DNA of 64,000 nucleotides from Pseudomonas xionganensis (GTDB lineage: Bacteria > Pseudomonadota > Gammaproteobacteria > Pseudomonadales > Pseudomonadaceae), in assembly GCF_009763245.1 (NCBI RefSeq), contig NZ_WKJZ01000001.1:372001-436000 (forward strand). The letters run 5' to 3'. Each line of letters begins with the position of its first letter. Positions within the stretch are counted from its first letter, which is position 1. The notes beneath the pieces are model-generated. The model was given only the letters and a program-made list of their open reading frames with translations, was not told the origin of the DNA and searched no databases. Below are positions 32,953 to 43,105 of the stretch, one piece after another. The position numbers and the translations under genes were made by a program.

Positions 32953-34074
32953 CTAGGGGGCGCCACGCCCCAACCAGATCCCGCCCTCGCAACCTACCAG
33001 TCCCTGTAGCTCCAGCTCAGTCAAGGTTGCCAGCACCTCGGGCAAGGACAGGCCGCTGACCAGCGCCAGCTCTTCGCTACTGTGGGGCGCGGCATGCAGC
33101 AGCTGCAGCAGTGGATGTGCAACGGGAGCGGGCGCCTGCTCGCAGGGTGCGCGGGCTGCATGCTGCCAGCCACGCAGGGCTTCGAGGATATCATCGATGC
33201 TTTCCACCAGGGCGGCGCCCTCACGGATCAGCTGGTGGCAACCACGCGCCCCGGGGTGATGGATGGAGCCGGGAATGGCATAGACCTCACGCCCCTGTTC
33301 GGCGGCCAGGCGCGCAGTGATCAGCGAGCCACTGGAGGGGCTGGCCTCGACCACCAACACGCCCAACGCTAAGCCACTGATAATTCTATTGCGCCGGGGA
33401 AAGTTGCTGGCCTGGGGTGGGCAATCCAGTGGCAGTTCGGACACCATTGCACCGCCGCCTTCAACAATATCGGCTGCCAACTTCTTGTGCCGCGACGGAT
33501 ACAGGCACTGCAAGCCCGTTCCGAGCACGGCAATGGTCTTGCCGCCGCCCTCCAGAGCGCCCTGATGGGCGGCCCCGTCAATCCCCAGGGCCAGACCACT
33601 GGTGATGACGAAGCCACCGGCGGCCAGGCTCCGGGCAAAGTGCCGGGCATTGTCCAGTCCGGGCCGAGATGCTCGCCGACTACCGACCATGGCCAGTTGC
33701 GGCTGCTCCAGCAGGCCTGGATCACCGGCAACGAACAGCAGCGGCGGGGCATCGCTCAGTTCCGCCAGCAGGGCCGGGTAGGCCGGATCATCCCACATCA
33801 GCAGGTGCTGCTGCGGCGCCTCCAGCCAGGCCAGGGCCGCCGCTGCCCGCTGACCAATCTCGGCACTGCGCCGTGGCTCGGCACAGGCCGCAGGCAGCCC
33901 CAGGGCACGCCAGGCACTGGCCGGCGCGCTAAGGGCGGCCGAAGCACTGTCAAAGGCGCTGAGCAGTTTGCGAAAGCGCCGCGGCCCCAACTCCGGCAAC
34001 AGGTGCAGGCGCAGACGGGCTTCGAGTTCGGCTGGAGAGACGGCAGACGAGAGAGCGGCACATGGCGGCGGCAT
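32953..34074 (-). CDS. dprA: DNA processing protein DprA
   Basis: A 373-residue protein that loads RecA on incoming single-stranded DNA during transformation. An N-terminal SAM-like helical domain (LRLHLLPELGPRRFRKLLSAF) is followed by the Rossmann-type core: QLAMVGSRRASRPGLDNARHFARSLA, ITSGLALGIDGAAHQGAL, TIAVLGTGLQCLYP, NFPRRNRIISGLALGVLVVEA and GSLITARLAAEQGREVYAIPG. The C-terminal winged helix includes LALVSGLSLPEVLATLTELELQGLV. AAGGA is well placed for ATG 34074; ATG 34083 has it too close. It lies upstream of tsaC and downstream of the LysM gene, separated from the latter by a terminator. Confidence 0.96.
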   Translation of the reverse strand: MPPPCAALSSAVSPAELEARLRLHLLPELGPRRFRKLLSAFDSASAALSAPASAWRALGLPAACAEPRRSAEIGQRAAAALAWLEAPQQHLLMWDDPAYPALLAELSDAPPLLFVAGDPGLLEQPQLAMVGSRRASRPGLDNARHFARSLAAGGFVITSGLALGIDGAAHQGALEGGGKTIAVLGTGLQCLYPSRHKKLAADIVEGGGAMVSELPLDCPPQASNFPRRNRIISGLALGVLVVEASPSSGSLITARLAAEQGREVYAIPGSIHHPGARGCHQLIREGAALVESIDDILEALRGWQHAARAPCEQAPAPVAHPLLQLLHAAPHSSEELALVSGLSLPEVLATLTELELQGLVGCEGGIWLGRGAP

Positions 34075-34124
34075 GATGATCATCCTTGATCAAATACGCC
34101 GCCGAAACGGCGCAGGCAGAAAGA

Positions 34125-34150
34125 ACAAACCCCGCGAAAGCGGGGCTTGT
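34125..34150 (-). terminator. Terminator between the LysM gene and dprA
   Basis: ACAA-CCCCGC-GAAA-GCGGGG-TTGT forms a GC-rich stem with a tetraloop. On the minus strand it is followed by TTTGTTCTTTC, so it ends transcription of the LysM gene before dprA. Confidence 0.8.
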
Positions 34151-34155
34151 GGGTG

Positions 34156-35181
34156 TTACGGGTTACGCACCTTGTCGAGAATCGCCAGCTGACGCGAGGC
34201 GTTCAGCACCAGGGCGTAGCTGAGCTTGTCGTAGGTACGGAACACCATCAGCAGGCCCGAGCGCTCGTCCGGGATCTTCACCGCTTCGCCAGTGACCCGG
34301 TCACGCACGGTTTCACCGGTCTTGTAGATGGCCAGCACATTGCCTTCTACCAGACCATCACGGGCGCCCTTGTTCAGGGTGACCACATCGAACTGACCAA
34401 TCTGAGTCACGCCACGGGGCACATCGAGGATCACCCCATTGATTTCATTGGCCGGCTCGCTGGGCATAAATGACGAGTTGATCGAACGCTCCTCGGTGGG
34501 GAACAAACGGTCAGCCAGACGCACTTCCTGAGTCGAGCGGGTCAGCAGCATGGTGCCGATATCGCCTTCCTCGGCGACGATCTGCCCACTGCCGATATCG
34601 TCGGCGTTGATCCCTAGAAATTCCTGGGTATCCGGATCCAGATAGGTCTTGCCCTGGCGGAAGATGCCATACACCGGCGCACGCTCGTCGAACTGGCCAC
34701 GGGCGTAGACCCGGTCACCGGCACCGCTGACCACGCGCTCGGCATTGCCGGCGACGATATAGGGCGCGGCATCGAACTGCTCAGGCGTATCGACGATACG
34801 GTTGCTCAGCAGGAAGCTGTTGATCGCCTCCAGCGGAATGGCCGGGATGGCTTCGGCCATGGGCGTGCTGCGCACCTGCGGCGACAGTTTGATGGTGCCG
34901 CGGGATTCACCACGGTTGAGCATCAGACGCGGCTGACCGTCGACATATACCAGGCTGAGCTGATCGCCGGGGTAGATCAGATGGGGGTTTTCCACCTGGG
35001 GGTTGGCATGCCAGATTTCCGGCCATTTCCAGGGCTGGGTCAGAAATCGACCGGAGATATCCCACAGGGTATCGCCTTTGACCACGGTATAACGGTCTGG
35101 GTGACCGTCCTTGAGTTGCACTTCTGCCTGGGCCAAGCCGCTTGCGGCAAGCAGCAGCAGGGCGAGTAGTGATTTCCTCAT
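34156..35181 (-). CDS. LysM-domain exported protein
   Basis: A 341-residue protein with signal peptide MRKSLLALLLLAASGLAQA and one LysM peptidoglycan-binding module: RYTVVKGDTLWDISGRFLTQPWKWPEIWHAN, ending HLIYPGDQLSLVYVDG. The long remainder (AIPLEAINSFLLSNRIVDT, AERVVSGAGDRVYARGQF, LFPTEERSINSSFMPSEPA, QFDVVTLNKGARDGLVEG) lacks a known hydrolase motif. It is conserved at this place, divergent from def, in Pseudomonas. A cell-wall-associated periplasmic role is inferred. Confidence 0.88.
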   Translation of the reverse strand: MRKSLLALLLLAASGLAQAEVQLKDGHPDRYTVVKGDTLWDISGRFLTQPWKWPEIWHANPQVENPHLIYPGDQLSLVYVDGQPRLMLNRGESRGTIKLSPQVRSTPMAEAIPAIPLEAINSFLLSNRIVDTPEQFDAAPYIVAGNAERVVSGAGDRVYARGQFDERAPVYGIFRQGKTYLDPDTQEFLGINADDIGSGQIVAEEGDIGTMLLTRSTQEVRLADRLFPTEERSINSSFMPSEPANEINGVILDVPRGVTQIGQFDVVTLNKGARDGLVEGNVLAIYKTGETVRDRVTGEAVKIPDERSGLLMVFRTYDKLSYALVLNASRQLAILDKVRNP

Positions 35182-35334
35182 GCGGTGAATCCCTTTATTA
35201 TGTGTCTACACGTGGAGCGCCCTAGCGCCGCGACTGAACCCAGTGGGAACGCGGCGTGAAGCCGTTTTTCCAATGCTGCTCATCATCTTAGCAGCGGATT
35301 TTGACTTTATTCCACAAGTGCATCACAAACGCAT

Positions 35335-35841
35335 ATGGCGATCCTGAATATCCTCGAATTTCCCGATCCACGCCTGCGTACCATCGCCAAACCGGTGGAC
35401 GTGGTCGACGACTCCATTCGTCAGCTGGTCGACGACATGTTCGAGACCATGTACGACGCCCCCGGTATCGGTCTGGCCGCCACCCAGGTCAACGTGCACA
35501 AGCGCGTAGTGGTGATGGACCTGTCCGAAGACAAGTCCGAGCCGCGGGTGTTTATCAACCCCGAGTTCGAACCGCTCACCGAGGAGATGGATCAGTACCA
35601 GGAAGGCTGCCTGTCGGTGCCCGGCTTCTATGAGAACGTCGACCGCCCGCAGAAGGTCAGGATCAAGGCCCTGGACCGCGATGGCCAGCCCTATGAGCTG
35701 ATCGCCGAAGGCCTGCTCGCCGTGTGCATTCAGCATGAGTGTGATCACCTCAATGGCAAGCTGTTTGTCGACTACCTGTCCAACCTCAAGCGCGACCGGA
35801 TCAAGAAAAAGCTGGAAAAACAGCATCGTCAGCGCGCCTGA
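35335..35841 (+). CDS. def: Peptide deformylase
   Basis: A 168-residue metalloenzyme that removes the formyl group from nascent N-terminal fMet. All three family motifs are intact: GIGLAATQV (motif I), EGCLSVPG with the metal Cys (motif II) and QHECDHLNG with two metal His and the catalytic Glu (motif III). It is followed by fmt, which formylates initiator tRNA, so the two opposing steps are encoded side by side. A hairpin terminator at 35854-35880 lies between them. Confidence 0.98.
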   Translation: MAILNILEFPDPRLRTIAKPVDVVDDSIRQLVDDMFETMYDAPGIGLAATQVNVHKRVVVMDLSEDKSEPRVFINPEFEPLTEEMDQYQEGCLSVPGFYENVDRPQKVRIKALDRDGQPYELIAEGLLAVCIQHECDHLNGKLFVDYLSNLKRDRIKKKLEKQHRQRA

Positions 35842-35853
35842 CTTCGATATTGC

Positions 35854-35880
35854 AAAGGCTTGCTGCGGCAAGCCTTTTTC
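35854..35880 (+). terminator. Hairpin terminator between def and fmt
   Basis: AAAGGCTTGC-TGC-GGCAAGCCTTTTT is a stem of about ten pairs followed by TTTTTCTTTCT, typical of intrinsic termination. Because fmt begins only 20 bp later it probably attenuates rather than fully isolates fmt. Confidence 0.8.
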
Positions 35881-35899
35881 TTTCTAGCAGTGAGAACCC

Positions 35900-36844
35900 A
35901 TGTCTGATTCTTTGCGCATTGTCTTTGCCGGCACCCCCGAATTCGCCGCCGAGCACCTTAAGGCGCTATTAAACAGCCCCCATCAGATCGTCGCGGTGTA
36001 CAGCCAGCCGGATCGCCCTGCCGGCCGTGGACAGAAGCTCACACCCAGCCCGGTCAAGCAGTTGGCCTTGGAGCATGGCATCCCGGTGTACCAACCGCAG
36101 ACCCTGCGTGACCCCGCCGCCCAGGCCGAACTGGCTGCGCTCAAGCCCGACCTGATGGTGGTGGTGGCCTACGGCCTGATCCTGCCGCAGGTGGTGCTGG
36201 ATACCCCGCGCCTGGGCTGCATCAACAGCCATGCCTCGCTGCTGCCACGTTGGCGCGGCGCGGCGCCGATCCAGCGTGCCGTCGAAGCTGGCGATGCCGA
36301 GTCAGGCGTGACCGTGATGCAGATGGAAGCCGGCCTGGATACCGGGCCGATGCTGCTGAAAGTCAGCACCCCCATTGCCGCAGACGATACCGGTGGCAGC
36401 CTGCATGACCGCCTGGCCCAGCTCGGCCCCCGGGCGGTGATCGAGGCGATCAGCGGTCTGGCTGCCGGCACCCTCAAGGGCGAGGTGCAGGACGACAGCC
36501 TGGCCACCTACGCGCACAAGCTGAACAAGGATGAAGCGCGCCTGGACTGGAGCCGCCCGGCCATCGAACTGGAGCGTCTGGTGCGTGCCTTCCATCCCTG
36601 GCCGATCTGCCATAGCACGCTTAATGGCGAAGCCCTGAAAGTACATGCGGCAACACTGGGCGAGGGCAGTGGTGCCCCAGGCACTATTCTCGCTGCCGAT
36701 AAATCCGGCCTGACCGTGGCCTGTGGCCAAGGCGCACTGCGCCTGACCCGCCTGCAGCTGCCCGGCGGCAAGGCGCTGAACTTCAGCGACCTGTACAACA
36801 GCCGCCGCGAGCAGTTTGCCGTTGGCCTGGTGTTGGGCGCATGA
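35900..36844 (+). CDS. fmt: Methionyl-tRNA formyltransferase
   Basis: A 314-residue enzyme formylating Met-tRNA(fMet) from 10-formyl-THF. Visible are [29 protein letters not shown] (tRNA-contact loop), the catalytic [20 protein letters not shown] (Asn/His), [17 protein letters not shown] with the catalytic Asp, and the C-terminal OB domain. The stop overlaps the start of rsmB by 4 bp (ATGA), so the pair is translationally coupled. Confidence 0.98.
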   Translation: MSDSLRIVFAGTPEFAAEHLKALLNSPHQIVAVYSQPDRPAGRGQKLTPSPVKQLALEHGIPVYQPQTLRDPAAQAELAALKPDLMVVVAYGLILPQVVLDTPRLGCINSHASLLPRWRGAAPIQRAVEAGDAESGVTVMQMEAGLDTGPMLLKVSTPIAADDTGGSLHDRLAQLGPRAVIEAISGLAAGTLKGEVQDDSLATYAHKLNKDEARLDWSRPAIELERLVRAFHPWPICHSTLNGEALKVHAATLGEGSGAPGTILAADKSGLTVACGQGALRLTRLQLPGGKALNFSDLYNSRREQFAVGLVLGA

Positions 36845-38154
36845 ATCCGCGTCTCGCCGCCGCCCGCGCCCTGGCCAGCGTGCTGGCCGGCAAGGCCTCG
36901 CTGGGCAGCAGCCTGCCGCCACTGCTGGACAGGGTCGAAGCCCGCGATCGCGGTCTGGCCCAGGATCTGGCCTTTGGCGCCGCGCGCTGGCAGCCACGGT
37001 TGGCCCTGATCGCCGAACAGCTGCTGCAAAAGCCGTTCAAGGCCACCGACCGCGACGTCGAGGCGCTGCTGCTGATCGGTCTGTATCAGCTGTTCTACAC
37101 CCGCATTCCGGCCCATGCCGCCATCGGCGAGACGGTGGCCTGCGTCGACAAACTGAAGAAGTCCTCGCTCAAGGGCCTGCTCAATGCCGTGCTGCGCAAT
37201 GCCCAGCGTGACGGCGAGACCATTATCGCCGGCCTCGACCGCGACCCGGTTCTGCATACGGCCCACCCGCGCTGGCTGCAGAAGCGCCTGAAGGCCGACT
37301 GGCCCGAGCAGTGGCAGGCCATCTGCGCCGCCAACAACGCCCACCCGCCGCTGATCCTGCGGGTCAATCGCCGCCATGGCAGCCGTGACGACTACCTGGC
37401 CGAACTGCGCCGTGTCGGCTTTGAGGCCGAATCCTGCACCTATAGCCAAGACGGCATTCGTTTGCTGCAGGCCTGCGATGTCACCACCCTGCCGGGCTTT
37501 GCCGACGGCCGCGTCAGCGTGCAGGACGAAGCGGCGCAGCTGGCCGCCGACCTGCTCGATCTGGCCCCCGGCCAACGGGTGCTGGATGCCTGCGCCGCGC
37601 CCGGCGGCAAGACCTGCCACCTGCTGGAAGCCGAGCCACAGCTGGCCGGCGTGCTGGCGGTGGATCTGGAAGAAAAGCGCCTGGCGCGGGTGCGCGAGAA
37701 TCTGCAACGCCTGGGCCTGGATGCCCAGCTGATTGCCGCCGATGGCCGCGATACCCAGGCCTGGTGGGATGGCCAGGCCTTTCAGCGCATCCTGCTGGAT
37801 GCGCCCTGTTCGGCCACCGGGGTGATTCGTCGCCACCCGGATATCAAACTGACCCGTCAACCAGAAGACATCACTGCCCTGGCCCAGCTGCAGGGCGAAC
37901 TGCTGGATGCCCTGTGGCCGACCCTGGAAGTTGGCGGCATCCTGCTCTACGCCACCTGCTCGGTGCTGCCGGCGGAGAACAGCGACACCATCGCCGCCTT
38001 TCTGGCCCGTACCCCTAGCGCCCGCGAGCTGGATATCCCCGGTCCGTTCGGCCTCAAGGCCACCCATGGTCGCCAGTTGTTGCCGCAAATCGACGGCCAT
38101 GACGGCTTCTACTATGCCAAGCTGATCAAGATCGCCGCCTCACCCCGCGGCTAA
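36841..38154 (+). CDS. rsmB: 16S rRNA m5C967 methyltransferase
   Basis: A 437-residue protein methylating C967 of 16S rRNA. Residues 1-140 form the NusB-like RNA-binding domain ([30 protein letters not shown]). The SAM domain holds [34 protein letters not shown], the motif IV Cys in [18 protein letters not shown] and the catalytic Cys in [13 protein letters not shown]. Length is normal. It overlaps fmt by 4 bp and lies 11 bp before trkA, a conserved operon. Confidence 0.97.
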   Translation: MNPRLAAARALASVLAGKASLGSSLPPLLDRVEARDRGLAQDLAFGAARWQPRLALIAEQLLQKPFKATDRDVEALLLIGLYQLFYTRIPAHAAIGETVACVDKLKKSSLKGLLNAVLRNAQRDGETIIAGLDRDPVLHTAHPRWLQKRLKADWPEQWQAICAANNAHPPLILRVNRRHGSRDDYLAELRRVGFEAESCTYSQDGIRLLQACDVTTLPGFADGRVSVQDEAAQLAADLLDLAPGQRVLDACAAPGGKTCHLLEAEPQLAGVLAVDLEEKRLARVRENLQRLGLDAQLIAADGRDTQAWWDGQAFQRILLDAPCSATGVIRRHPDIKLTRQPEDITALAQLQGELLDALWPTLEVGGILLYATCSVLPAENSDTIAAFLARTPSARELDIPGPFGLKATHGRQLLPQIDGHDGFYYAKLIKIAASPRG

Positions 38155-38165
38155 CGGAGCACGCT

Positions 38166-39539
38166 GTGAAGATCATCATTCTCGGAGCAGGTCAGGTTGG
38201 TGGCACCCTGGCTGAACACCTGGCCAGCGAGGCCAACGACATCACCGTGGTCGACACCGACGGCGACCGCCTGCGCGACCTCGGCGACCGCCTGGATATT
38301 CGTACCGTACAGGGTCGCGGCTCCTTCCCCACGGTGCTGCGCCAGGCCGGCGCGGACGACGCCGACATGCTGGTGGCGGTGACCAACAGCGATGAAATCA
38401 ACATGATCGCCTGCCAGGTGGCCTACAGCCTGTTCCACACCCCGACCAAGATCGCCCGGGTGCGCGAGGCGGCCTACCTGACCCGCAGCGGCCTGTTCAG
38501 CAACGAGTCGATCCCGGTCGACGTGCTGATCAGCCCCGAGCAGGTGGTGACCAACTACATCAAGCGCCTGATCGAATACCCCGGCGCCCTGCAGGTGATC
38601 GACTTCGCCGAAGGCAAGGCCCAGCTGGTGGCGGTCAAGGCTTACTACGGCGGGCCGCTGGTCGGTCAGCAGCTGCGTCAGCTGCGCGAGCATATGCCCA
38701 ATGTCGACACCCGCGTGGCCGCCATCTTCCGCCGCAACCGGGCGATCATGCCCCAGGGCGACACGGTGATCGAAGCGGACGACGAGGTGTTCTTTATCGC
38801 CGCCAAGGCCCATATCCGTGCGGTGATGAGCGAAATGCGCCGTATGGAAGACAGCTACAAGAAGGTGGTGATCGCTGGCGGCGGGCATATCGGCGAGCGC
38901 CTGGCCGAGGCCATCGAGAGCCGCTATCAGGTGAAGATCATCGAGATGAACCCGGCGCGCTGCCGCTACCTCTCGGAAACCCTGGACAGCACCATCGTGC
39001 TGCAGGGCAGCGCCTCGGACCGCGATCTGCTAGTGGAGGAGAACATCAACGATGCCGATATCTTCCTCGCGCTGACCAACGACGACGAGGCCAATATCAT
39101 GTCCTCGCTGCTGGCCAAACGCCTGGGTGCGCGCAAGGTGATGACCATCATCAACAACCCGGCCTATGTCGACCTGGTCCAGGGCGGCGAAATCGACATC
39201 GCCATCAGCCCGCAGCTGGCCACCATCGGCACCCTGCTGACCCACGTGCGCCGTGGCGATATCGAAAGCGTGCACAGCCTGCGCCGTGGCGCTGCCGAGG
39301 CCATCGAGGCGATTGCCCATGGTGATGCCAAGTCGAGCAAGGTGGTCGGCCGCGCCATTCAGGAAATCGCCCTGCCGCCGGGCACCACCATCGGCGCCAT
39401 TATCCGCGACGACGAGGTGCTGATCGCCCACGACAAGACGGTGATCGAGTCCGGCGACCATGTGATCCTGTTCCTGGTCGACAAGAAATATATCCGCGAC
39501 GCCGAACGCCTGTTCCAGGTCGGGCTAACCTTCTTCTAG
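38166..39539 (+). CDS. trkA: Trk potassium uptake regulatory protein TrkA
   Basis: A 457-residue peripheral membrane protein that gates the TrkH/TrkG K+ channel by binding NAD(H) and nucleotides. It has two repeats, each with an RCK_N Rossmann domain ([18 protein letters not shown] at the start, [18 protein letters not shown] near residue 235) and an RCK_C domain. The C-terminus [14 protein letters not shown] is the normal Pseudomonas end. The TAG stop is the first three bases of the adjacent MITE; the original stop was probably TAA. No trkH is in the window. Confidence 0.97.
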   Translation: MKIIILGAGQVGGTLAEHLASEANDITVVDTDGDRLRDLGDRLDIRTVQGRGSFPTVLRQAGADDADMLVAVTNSDEINMIACQVAYSLFHTPTKIARVREAAYLTRSGLFSNESIPVDVLISPEQVVTNYIKRLIEYPGALQVIDFAEGKAQLVAVKAYYGGPLVGQQLRQLREHMPNVDTRVAAIFRRNRAIMPQGDTVIEADDEVFFIAAKAHIRAVMSEMRRMEDSYKKVVIAGGGHIGERLAEAIESRYQVKIIEMNPARCRYLSETLDSTIVLQGSASDRDLLVEENINDADIFLALTNDDEANIMSSLLAKRLGARKVMTIINNPAYVDLVQGGEIDIAISPQLATIGTLLTHVRRGDIESVHSLRRGAAEAIEAIAHGDAKSSKVVGRAIQEIALPPGTTIGAIIRDDEVLIAHDKTVIESGDHVILFLVDKKYIRDAERLFQVGLTFF

Positions 39540-39796
39540 CAGGCTGTTGAAAAGCGTTGACGAGGCCGCCAGCGCAAGGCAAAAACAGGCGCTACGCAGC
39601 GAAGCGGAGTAACAGCCGCAGGCTGGCCCGCAGGGCGAACGCAGTGAGTCAAAAGCGCAGTTTACAAGTGGTAAATGAGCATTTGATTCGCTTCGCTCAC
39701 CCCTTCGGGGCCGTGCTAAAGCACGTTCAGCCGTTGGCTGTGAGCCTGTTTTTAACGCCGCGATGGCAACGCAGGTAGCTTTTCAACAACCTGCTA
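39537..39796. mobile_element. 260-bp MITE inserted at the trkA stop codon
   Basis: The ends TAGCAGGCTGTTGAAAAGC and GCTTTTCAACAACCTGCTA are inverted repeats with one mismatch over 19 bases. A second internal pair, GGCAAAAACAGGC with GCCTGTTTTTAACGCC, and GGAGTAACAGCCGCAGGCTGGCC add hairpin potential. There is no long ORF. TA at both ends is consistent with a TA target duplication as made by IS630/Tc1-type transposases. Removing one TA and the element leaves TTCTTCTAAGGCC, in which trkA would end with TAA. Confidence 0.85.
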
Positions 39797-39879
39797 AGGC
39801 CATCACTCGTCCGAAGCCAATCCGGGCAAGCCGGCACGCTGACCCCGGATTGCATCCGGGCTATCAAGCAGGATCTGCC

Positions 39880-40200
39880 ATGAGTATCCAATCCCTGGAA
39901 AATATGCTGGCCAAGGGCCTGGATAACGCGCTGCTGCGTTTCGGCCTGGGCAAGGGCTATCTGGATACCGGCGAATTCGCCCGCGCCGCCGAACACCTGC
40001 AACGCTGCGTGAAACTGGACCCCGGCTATTCGGCGGCGTGGAAACTGCTCGGCCAGGCCCTGCAAAAGCAGAGTCTGCTGGATGACGCGCGAGGGGCCTG
40101 GCAACAGGGCCTGGCAGTGGCCCGTGAGAAGGGCGACAAGCAGGCGGAAAAGGAAATGACGGTCTTTCTCAAGCGCCTGGACAAGCACTCGCAGGGCTGA
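39880..40200 (+). CDS. Small TPR-repeat protein
   Basis: A 106-residue protein made of about two to three tetratricopeptide repeats: NALLRFGLGKGYLDTGEFARAAEHLQRCVKLDPGY, then SAAWKLLGQALQKQSLLDDARGAWQQGLAVAREKGD. TPR proteins scaffold protein contacts; the partner is unknown. AGGA is 6 bp before ATG 39880. A short CCGGATTGCATCCGGG inverted repeat lies just upstream, between the MITE and the start codon. A gene of this type occupies this place in other Pseudomonas. Confidence 0.9.
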   Translation: MSIQSLENMLAKGLDNALLRFGLGKGYLDTGEFARAAEHLQRCVKLDPGYSAAWKLLGQALQKQSLLDDARGAWQQGLAVAREKGDKQAEKEMTVFLKRLDKHSQG

Positions 40201-40207
40201 GCACGGC

Positions 40208-40474
40208 TCAATCCTTGATAAAGCGCAAACCAACGCCCAGCAGCTCGACCCGCACCACCTCCAGCTGCAGGATCGGCGCCTCCATCGGCAAGCCCTGCAC
40301 CTGGCCACTGACCCGCTCACCAATCGTGAGCAGGTCATGGGCCTGATCCAGCAGGATATAGACCCCTGTATCGGAGATGTCCCGGGTGCTCACCAGCATT
40401 TCGCCATGCAGCGGGTGCTCGATGCGCAGACGAACCTTGAGGGGGGTGCGGACATTATGACGCTGGTCGCTCAT
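40208..40474 (-). CDS. PilZ-domain protein (c-di-GMP receptor)
   Basis: An 88-residue single-domain PilZ protein. The c-di-GMP-binding residues are visible as QRHNVRTPLKVRLR (basic R-x3-R motif) and TRDISDTGVYI (D/N-x-S-x-x-G motif). GGAT precedes the ATG. It is convergent with the TPR gene (7 bp apart) and downstream of the acyltransferase on the same strand side. It could read the c-di-GMP made or broken by the GGDEF/EAL protein at 8.6-11.5 kb, but nothing in the sequence ties them together. Confidence 0.92.
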   Translation of the reverse strand: MSDQRHNVRTPLKVRLRIEHPLHGEMLVSTRDISDTGVYILLDQAHDLLTIGERVSGQVQGLPMEAPILQLEVVRVELLGVGLRFIKD

Positions 40475-40542
40475 GCTGGATCCATCCGGGTCGATTTCAG
40501 CAGACTAGCCGACAGCGCCCCCCACGGGCAAATCGACGCTGT

Positions 40543-41430
40543 TCAATACCACTTGGCTTCGCCTGCCGGGCGCTTCTTGAAGCGTTTCATGTTCCACATA
40601 TATTGGCTGGGCGCCTGGCGTACCTGCTTTTCGATGCCCTGGTTGAGGGCGCTGACCGCCGCCTCGATATCCTCGCCATAGAGCGCCTCGGGCGCAGCCT
40701 CGATCACCACCCGATAGCCGCTGCCATCGTCCAGACGCAGGGCATGGATAAAAACCGCTTCGGCCTTGTGCCCCTGCACCAGGGACGGCACGAACTTGCT
40801 GGTCAGCGCCGGGACGCCGAAAAAGGGCACGAATACACCGCTGCTCAGGCTCGGTTCGGGATCGGCGGCGATACCGGCCACGCCGCCTTTGCGCACGGCC
40901 TTGATCAGGCTAAGGATGCCCTCCTTGGTCGAAGGGGCCATGGTGCTGCCCAGCTGGGCTCGTTTCTCCTGCAGCAACTCATCGACCGCCTGCATCTTGA
41001 TCGGCCGGTACAACAGCACAGGCTGGCAGATGGAAGAGGCATATTGCAGCAGCACTTCCCAGTTACCCAGGTGGCTGCTGATCAGCACCACACCCTTGCC
41101 CCGGTCCAGGGCCGCCTGCAGCACCGGCAGCCCCTCCACCTGCTTGATCAGGCCCAGCGTCTTGTGGGCTGGCCAGATCCAGGAACAGGCGCTTTCGGTC
41201 AGGGTCCTGCCGGTATCACGCAGGCACTGACCCACCATGGCTTCGCGCTGCGGTTCCGTCAGCTCGGGAAAACAGCCCGCCAGGTTGATCCTCACCACTT
41301 CACGGGAGCGGTTCGGCAGCTTCCACATCAGCCAGCCAATGGCCGCGCCCACCACCTGCACGGCGCCCCAGGGCAGCAAGGCGAACACACGCAGAAGGCC
41401 CACCACCAGGGCACCTTTGAGCTTTTCCAC
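40543..41430 (-). CDS. Lipid A biosynthesis acyltransferase (HtrB/LpxL family)
   Basis: A 295-residue inner-membrane acyltransferase adding a secondary acyl chain, usually laurate, to lipid A. An N-terminal hydrophobic helix ([30 protein letters not shown]) anchors it. The catalytic H-x4-E motif is SSHLGNWE, with further family blocks [23 protein letters not shown] and [11 protein letters not shown] chose GTG 41430 because GGAG lies 6 bp upstream. It is divergent from nothing; tag is transcribed toward the same side, starting 613 bp further right. Which acyl position is used is not decidable from sequence. Confidence 0.93.
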   Translation of the reverse strand: MEKLKGALVVGLLRVFALLPWGAVQVVGAAIGWLMWKLPNRSREVVRINLAGCFPELTEPQREAMVGQCLRDTGRTLTESACSWIWPAHKTLGLIKQVEGLPVLQAALDRGKGVVLISSHLGNWEVLLQYASSICQPVLLYRPIKMQAVDELLQEKRAQLGSTMAPSTKEGILSLIKAVRKGGVAGIAADPEPSLSSGVFVPFFGVPALTSKFVPSLVQGHKAEAVFIHALRLDDGSGYRVVIEAAPEALYGEDIEAAVSALNQGIEKQVRQAPSQYMWNMKRFKKRPAGEAKWY

Positions 41431-41485
41431 ACAGGACTCCAAGGGTCAAAAGGCGCTCATTGTAACCGCCAGAGCAAACGTCTGG

Positions 41486-42043
41486 TCAGCCCTGGCAAAG
41501 GGCGGCGTAGCGATCGCAATCGATGGTGTGATCCATCACCATACCGGCGGCCTGCATGTAGGCGTAGCAGATGGTCGGGCCGACAAAGGTAAAGCCGGCC
41601 TTCTTCAGCGCGCGACTCATGGCCTCGGCCTCGGCGGTCACCGCCGGCACCTGGCTGCGTTCACTGAAGTGATTGATTTTTGGCACGCCACCGACAAAGG
41701 ACCAGAGCAGCGCCACGGGATCATCCAGGCGCAACCAGGCCTGGGCATTCTGCCGTGCGGCCCTGAGCTTCAGGCGGTTGCGGATAATCCCGGCATCCTG
41801 CATCAGGGTCTGTTCGATGTACTCATCCGTCAGCGCGGCCAGGCGCTGCACGTCGAAGCCAAACAGCACCTCACGGTAGCGTTCGCGCTTTTTCAGCACG
41901 GTGATCCACGACAGGCCGGCCTGGAAACCCTCCAGCAGCAGCAATTCGAACAGCGCCTGCGGGTCGCGCAGCGGCACGCCCCATTCGTGGTCGTGGTAGG
42001 CGACGTACAGCGGGTCATCGGTGCACCAAAAGCAGCGTGGCAT
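41486..42043 (-). CDS. tag: DNA-3-methyladenine glycosylase I
   Basis: A 185-residue base-excision enzyme removing 3-methyladenine. The zinc ligands typical of Tag are visible: Cys4 in [22 protein letters not shown], His17, and the C-terminal HTIDC. The helix-hairpin-helix region and [20 protein letters not shown], with the catalytic Glu/Trp, are present, as is [25 protein letters not shown] sits just before ATG 42043. A much longer in-frame extension upstream overlaps glyQ on the other strand and is an artefact of high GC. It is divergent from glyQ. Confidence 0.97.
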   Translation of the reverse strand: MPRCFWCTDDPLYVAYHDHEWGVPLRDPQALFELLLLEGFQAGLSWITVLKKRERYREVLFGFDVQRLAALTDEYIEQTLMQDAGIIRNRLKLRAARQNAQAWLRLDDPVALLWSFVGGVPKINHFSERSQVPAVTAEAEAMSRALKKAGFTFVGPTICYAYMQAAGMVMDHTIDCDRYAALCQG

Positions 42044-42124
42044 AGGGCCTTCCAGGGCAGTGGAGGCGGCGCGGATTGGGGTATACTCCCGCCCTTTCTG
42101 TCGCAGCCAACAGGTGAATTTTTC

Positions 42125-43105
42125 GTGAGCCAGACTACGCCTGCCGTGCGCACCTTCCAAGACTTGATCCTCGCCCTGCAGCAGTACTGGGCCGAGCAGG
42201 GCTGCGTGGTACTGCAGCCCTACGATATGGAAATGGGTGCGGGCACCTTCCACACCGCCACCTTCCTGCGTGCCATCGGCCCCGAGACCTGGAACGCCGC
42301 CTATGTGCAGCCGTCCCGCCGTCCCGCCGACGGCCGCTATGGCGAGAACCCCAACCGCCTGCAGCACTACTACCAGTTCCAGGTGGTGCTCAAACCCAAC
42401 CCGGAAAATATCCAGGACCTGTACCTGGAGTCCCTGCGCCGGATTGGCGTGGACACCAGCGTGCACGATATCCGCTTTGTCGAAGACAATTGGGAGTCGC
42501 CGACCCTGGGCGCCTGGGGCCTGGGCTGGGAAGTCTGGCTCAACGGCATGGAAGTCACCCAGTTCACCTACTTCCAGCAGGTCGGCGGGGTGGAGTGCTA
42601 CCCGGTCACCGGCGAGATCACCTACGGCCTGGAGCGCCTGGCCATGTACCTGCAGGGTGTGGACTCGGTCTACGACCTGATCTGGACCGACGGCCCCTTC
42701 GGCACCGTGACCTATGGGGACGTGTTCCACCAGAACGAGGTGGAGCAGTCCACCTACAACTTCGAACACGCCAATGTCGACAAGCTGTTCGAACTGTTCG
42801 ACTTCTACGAAGGCGAAGCCAACCGCCTGATGGACGTCCAGCTGCCGCTGCCGGCCTATGAGATGGTGATCAAGGCCTCGCACACCTTCAACCTGCTGGA
42901 TGCGCGCCGCGCCATCTCGGTCACCGCTCGTCAGCAGTACATCCTGCGCGTGCGTACCCTGGCCCGTAATATCGCCCAGAGCTACCTGCTGGCCCGCGCC
43001 CGCCTGGGCTTCCCCATGGCCACCGCCGAACTGCGCGACGAGGTGCTGGGCAAGCTGAATGAGGCCGGCCTGCTGGCGGACGACAACCTGAAGGAGGCCA
43101 ACTGA
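42125..43105 (+). CDS. glyQ: Glycyl-tRNA synthetase alpha subunit
   Basis: A 326-residue class II catalytic subunit of the alpha2-beta2 glycyl-tRNA synthetase. Motif 2 ([32 protein letters not shown]) and motif 3 ([17 protein letters not shown]) are intact. The start is GTG 42125 with AGGTGA 7 bp upstream. TATACT at 42082-42087 is a likely -10. The stop overlaps the glyS start by one base (TGATG), so the subunits are co-translated. Confidence 0.98.
   Translation: MSQTTPAVRTFQDLILALQQYWAEQGCVVLQPYDMEMGAGTFHTATFLRAIGPETWNAAYVQPSRRPADGRYGENPNRLQHYYQFQVVLKPNPENIQDLYLESLRRIGVDTSVHDIRFVEDNWESPTLGAWGLGWEVWLNGMEVTQFTYFQQVGGVECYPVTGEITYGLERLAMYLQGVDSVYDLIWTDGPFGTVTYGDVFHQNEVEQSTYNFEHANVDKLFELFDFYEGEANRLMDVQLPLPAYEMVIKASHTFNLLDARRAISVTARQQYILRVRTLARNIAQSYLLARARLGFPMATAELRDEVLGKLNEAGLLADDNLKEAN

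Noticed and set aside
41237-42124. Upstream extension of glyQ across tag and the acyltransferase
   Set aside because: GlyQ proteins begin with the GTG at 42125; the extension is antisense to tag and the acyltransferase gene and has no family similarity.
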